DNA of 64,000 bases from Arthrobacter sp. S39 (GTDB taxonomy: Bacteria; Actinomycetota; Actinomycetes; Actinomycetales; Micrococcaceae). The stretch lies in contig NZ_SIHX01000007.1 of assembly GCF_004320525.1 (NCBI RefSeq), positions 124,001 through 188,000 of the forward strand, given 5' to 3'. Made by a program: the position numbers and the translations under genes. This document shows positions 62,128-64,000 of this stretch, one piece after another. Every line of letters begins with the position of its first letter. Position 1 is the stretch's first letter. The notes below the pieces were generated by a model. That model was not told the DNA's origin. It worked only from the letters and a program-made list of their open reading frames with translations, and made no database searches.

Positions 62128-63429
62128 TCACCCCGCGGACGGCTTCGCGATGCCCTCCACGACGGCGGCAGCAGCCTCGGCCGGATCTGCCGAGTCCAGC
62201 TGTTCACGCATCTTCCGTGCGCGCTCTTTCCAGCCGGGATCTGCCAGGACTTTCTCCACGGCGCCCGCGATGTCGGCGGGCCTGGGCGCATCCGACCGCA
62301 GATTGATGCCGACGCCGGCATATTCCACCCTGGCGTTGACGTCACTCTTGCCCTCGTTGATGCCCGACACCACCAACGGGACACCCTTGGAAAGGCTGAG
62401 CTGCACGCCACCGAACCCGCCGTTGGTGATGAACACGTCGGTGAAGTCAAAGACGGTCGCGAAATCCACGTAGTCCCGCACCACCACATTGGCCTGTTTG
62501 TAGCGGGCCTGGAGCGCTTCGGTGCCGCGTCCACCGGTAGCAACGATCACCAGTGCGTCCATGTCCTTCAGCGCCTCAAGCGCGGGAATAATCAGTTTGT
62601 TGTGGTCAGCGTTGTCCACCGTCCCCTGTGTCACCACGAACGTTGCCGGGTAGTTCCGCGGCAGCTCATCGTCGACGCCGGTCCCTGCCGCGGACTGGTC
62701 GGCTGCACGGTACGGCAGCAGCGCACCAACGTAGTGGACCTTGGGGTTGATGTGCCGCCGCGGGAAATCGAGGGACTCCGGGCCGGTCTGGATGACGGCG
62801 TCCGAGCACCGATAGGGTTCGTCCGTCAACCGGCCGTGGCTGGGGACCACCTGGCCATAGGTCCCGTGCTGGCGCCGGTAGCTCTGGTTCGCCGGCCTGA
62901 AGATGACCTTGTCCGAAAGCAGCCCCGCTGAGGCCTGCACCAGCTTTTCCGCGGCGTTACGGGGCGGGTTGAAGCCGAAGAACAGCGGGGGGACCATCGG
63001 ATCGCTCTCCATGTTCGGAACCACCACGAAGGTCACCAGTGGCTTTCCCAAAAGATGCGAAAGCAGGCGCTGGATGAACATGGTGCTGTCCACGACCGCG
63101 ACGTCGAACGGGAAATCCGTGTTCAGGTCGCGGATGTCCTCAAAGAAATTGCTGATGTTGCTGGCAAAGATCTTTTCCCCGTCGAAGCCGATAGCCAGGG
63201 GCCCTTTGAGCCTGGCCCGCTCCGGATACAGCTCGTTCAGGTTGTCCGCACGGTGCTCGATCGCCCGGCGGAACGGGAAGTGCTCAATGCCCAGCCTCTG
63301 GAGCTTTCCGGCGAATACCTGGCCGGTGTACCAGCGGACGTCATGGCCGCGCTCCTGCAGGCGCATCGCGACACCTGTCATCGGGTTGAAATGGCCGTCA
63401 ACGGCCTGGCTGGCGAACAGGATTTTCAC
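62128..63429 (-). CDS. UGT/MGT-like GT-B glycosyltransferase
   Basis: This 433-residue GT-B protein has an acceptor domain starting MKILFASQAVDGHFNP (His13 is the usual catalytic base) and a donor domain with FVVTQGTVDN, VRDYVDFATVF and TNGGFGGVQLSLSKGVPLVV. In this last motif the common HGG His is Asn, so the nucleotide-sugar contact may differ. Relatives glycosylate macrolides, flavonoids or lipids; the acceptor here is unknown. It stands alone, with no polyketide or secondary-metabolite genes nearby. Confidence 0.88.
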   Translation of the reverse strand: MKILFASQAVDGHFNPMTGVAMRLQERGHDVRWYTGQVFAGKLQRLGIEHFPFRRAIEHRADNLNELYPERARLKGPLAIGFDGEKIFASNISNFFEDIRDLNTDFPFDVAVVDSTMFIQRLLSHLLGKPLVTFVVVPNMESDPMVPPLFFGFNPPRNAAEKLVQASAGLLSDKVIFRPANQSYRRQHGTYGQVVPSHGRLTDEPYRCSDAVIQTGPESLDFPRRHINPKVHYVGALLPYRAADQSAAGTGVDDELPRNYPATFVVTQGTVDNADHNKLIIPALEALKDMDALVIVATGGRGTEALQARYKQANVVVRDYVDFATVFDFTDVFITNGGFGGVQLSLSKGVPLVVSGINEGKSDVNARVEYAGVGINLRSDAPRPADIAGAVEKVLADPGWKERARKMREQLDSADPAEAAAAVVEGIAKPSAG

Positions 63430-63507
63430 GGTAGTGCCCCGAATCTGCCGTACTCAATTTTCCTGAACTGTATGCCAGCCCGGGTCCCCGGACAAGGGCA
63501 GCCAGAC

Positions 63508-64000
63508 CTAGGCGTCGAGCTTGGTCAGCGGCGCGTAGCGCAGCAGGAGCCGCTTCTCCCCCACGTCGAATTTGACCTTTGCCACGGTCTTGTCACCGGC
63601 GCCTTCAAGCGCCAGCACCGTGCCATTGCCGAAGCTGGTGTGGTTGACCTTGTCCCCCACGCTGACCGCAACGATCTCCTTCTGAGGCTGCACCCGGTTC
63701 TTGGCGATGATGGCGGGAACGTCCGAGTTGAAACCGGCCGAGGAATCGGCCGCCGCGCCACGGGCCGTGCCGGCACCCCAGAAGGATCCGCTGTACCGGT
63801 TGGAGGCGATGGATCCGCTGCCCCAGCCGCCGGTCTGCCGGCTGGTTCCTTCGCGTTTCCACTCCAGCAGCTCGGCCGGGATTTCCTCGAGGAACTGGCT
63901 GGCGGGGTTGTACTGGCTCTGGCCCCACATGCTGCGGACCTCAGAACGCGTGACGTAGAGGCGCTTGCGGGCGCGCGTCAGGCCCACGTAGGCGAGCCGG
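63508..64000 (-). CDS. pcrA: PcrA/UvrD-type DNA helicase, C-terminal fragment
   Basis: Only the last ~164 residues are in the window; the gene enters from the right. The visible start RLAYVGLTRARKRLYVT is helicase motif VI of superfamily 1A. It is followed by the long linker and a C-terminal Tudor-like domain (VSVGDKVNHTSFGNGTVLALEG...LLLRYAPLTKL) that in PcrA contacts RNA polymerase. It acts in nucleotide excision repair and removal of stalled polymerase. Confidence 0.93.
   Translation of the reverse strand, partial: RLAYVGLTRARKRLYVTRSEVRSMWGQSQYNPASQFLEEIPAELLEWKREGTSRQTGGWGSGSIASNRYSGSFWGAGTARGAAADSSAGFNSDVPAIIAKNRVQPQKEIVAVSVGDKVNHTSFGNGTVLALEGAGDKTVAKVKFDVGEKRLLLRYAPLTKLDA

Noticed and set aside
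1-64000. tRNA genes, insertion sequences, prophage, CRISPR arrays, replication origin
   Set aside because: No cloverleaf, transposase, integrase, regular spaced repeats or DnaA-box cluster was found by reading both strands.

Overview
The window is high-GC actinobacterial DNA, most like the Micrococcales and specifically an Arthrobacter/Pseudarthrobacter-type soil bacterium. This rests on base composition, frequent GTG/TTG starts, a DUF222-HNH protein, a Corynebacterium-like GntR-controlled inositol pathway and short intergenic palindromes typical of that group. The assignment is inference from gene content. I see no tRNA, rRNA, transposase, CRISPR array or phage genes. Coding density is very high; the longest non-coding stretch is about 294 bases (31705-31998).

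1-12.5 kb is mixed chromosomal housekeeping: a partial membrane protein, an MSMEG_6728-like protein, an atypical SDR, a DUF1622 membrane protein, a DUF222/HNH protein, the RNA-binding factor Tex, a nucleoside deaminase, an old-yellow-enzyme reductase, an NCS1 nucleobase permease with a soluble tail, a flavin-binding PPOX-fold protein and an orphan Vsr endonuclease. 12.6-25.2 kb holds a secreted GH26-like hydrolase, a divergent OmpR-type two-component pair next to an Hpt-like protein that lacks its phospho-histidine, an overlapping mcrB-mcrC type IV restriction pair, a thioesterase and an asymmetric heterodimeric ABC exporter. 25.4-37.3 kb holds a MarR-controlled DHA2 efflux pump with a coiled-coil tail, and a guanidino-acid or arginine-type unit (ThDP decarboxylase, ureohydrolase, XRE-cupin regulator, Na+/solute symporter). 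It also has a ferritin-like/VIT metal transporter translationally coupled to a membrane-anchored metzincin protease, and a LOG-family protein.

37.4-57.9 kb is a complete myo-inositol utilisation locus, interrupted at 45.5-47.4 kb by an unrelated MFS/MarR pair. A GntR/UTRA regulator (IolR-like) with iolB lies on the + strand. On the - strand there is an ABC inositol transporter operon with two extra Gfo/Idh/MocA dehydrogenases and a TIM-barrel isomerase. A second - strand operon runs iolC, Cgl0158-type aldolase, iolD, iolA, iolE, iolG, iolH-like, iolT-like. Together they import inositol and oxidise, dehydrate, hydrolyse, isomerise, phosphorylate and cleave it, ending at malonate semialdehyde oxidation. 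Three promoters (ABC operon, iolC operon and a tautomerase gene) share a 14-bp core, GTTTGT(C/A)CTGACAT. The regulator's own promoter carries a weaker version. This defines a probable IolR regulon that includes a tautomerase not normally counted as an inositol gene.

58-64 kb holds an ArsR/SRPBCC pair, two tandem long hairpins, sucD-sucC (succinyl-CoA ligase of the TCA cycle), a lipoprotein, a UGT-like glycosyltransferase and the C-terminal end of a PcrA/UvrD helicase that runs off the right edge.
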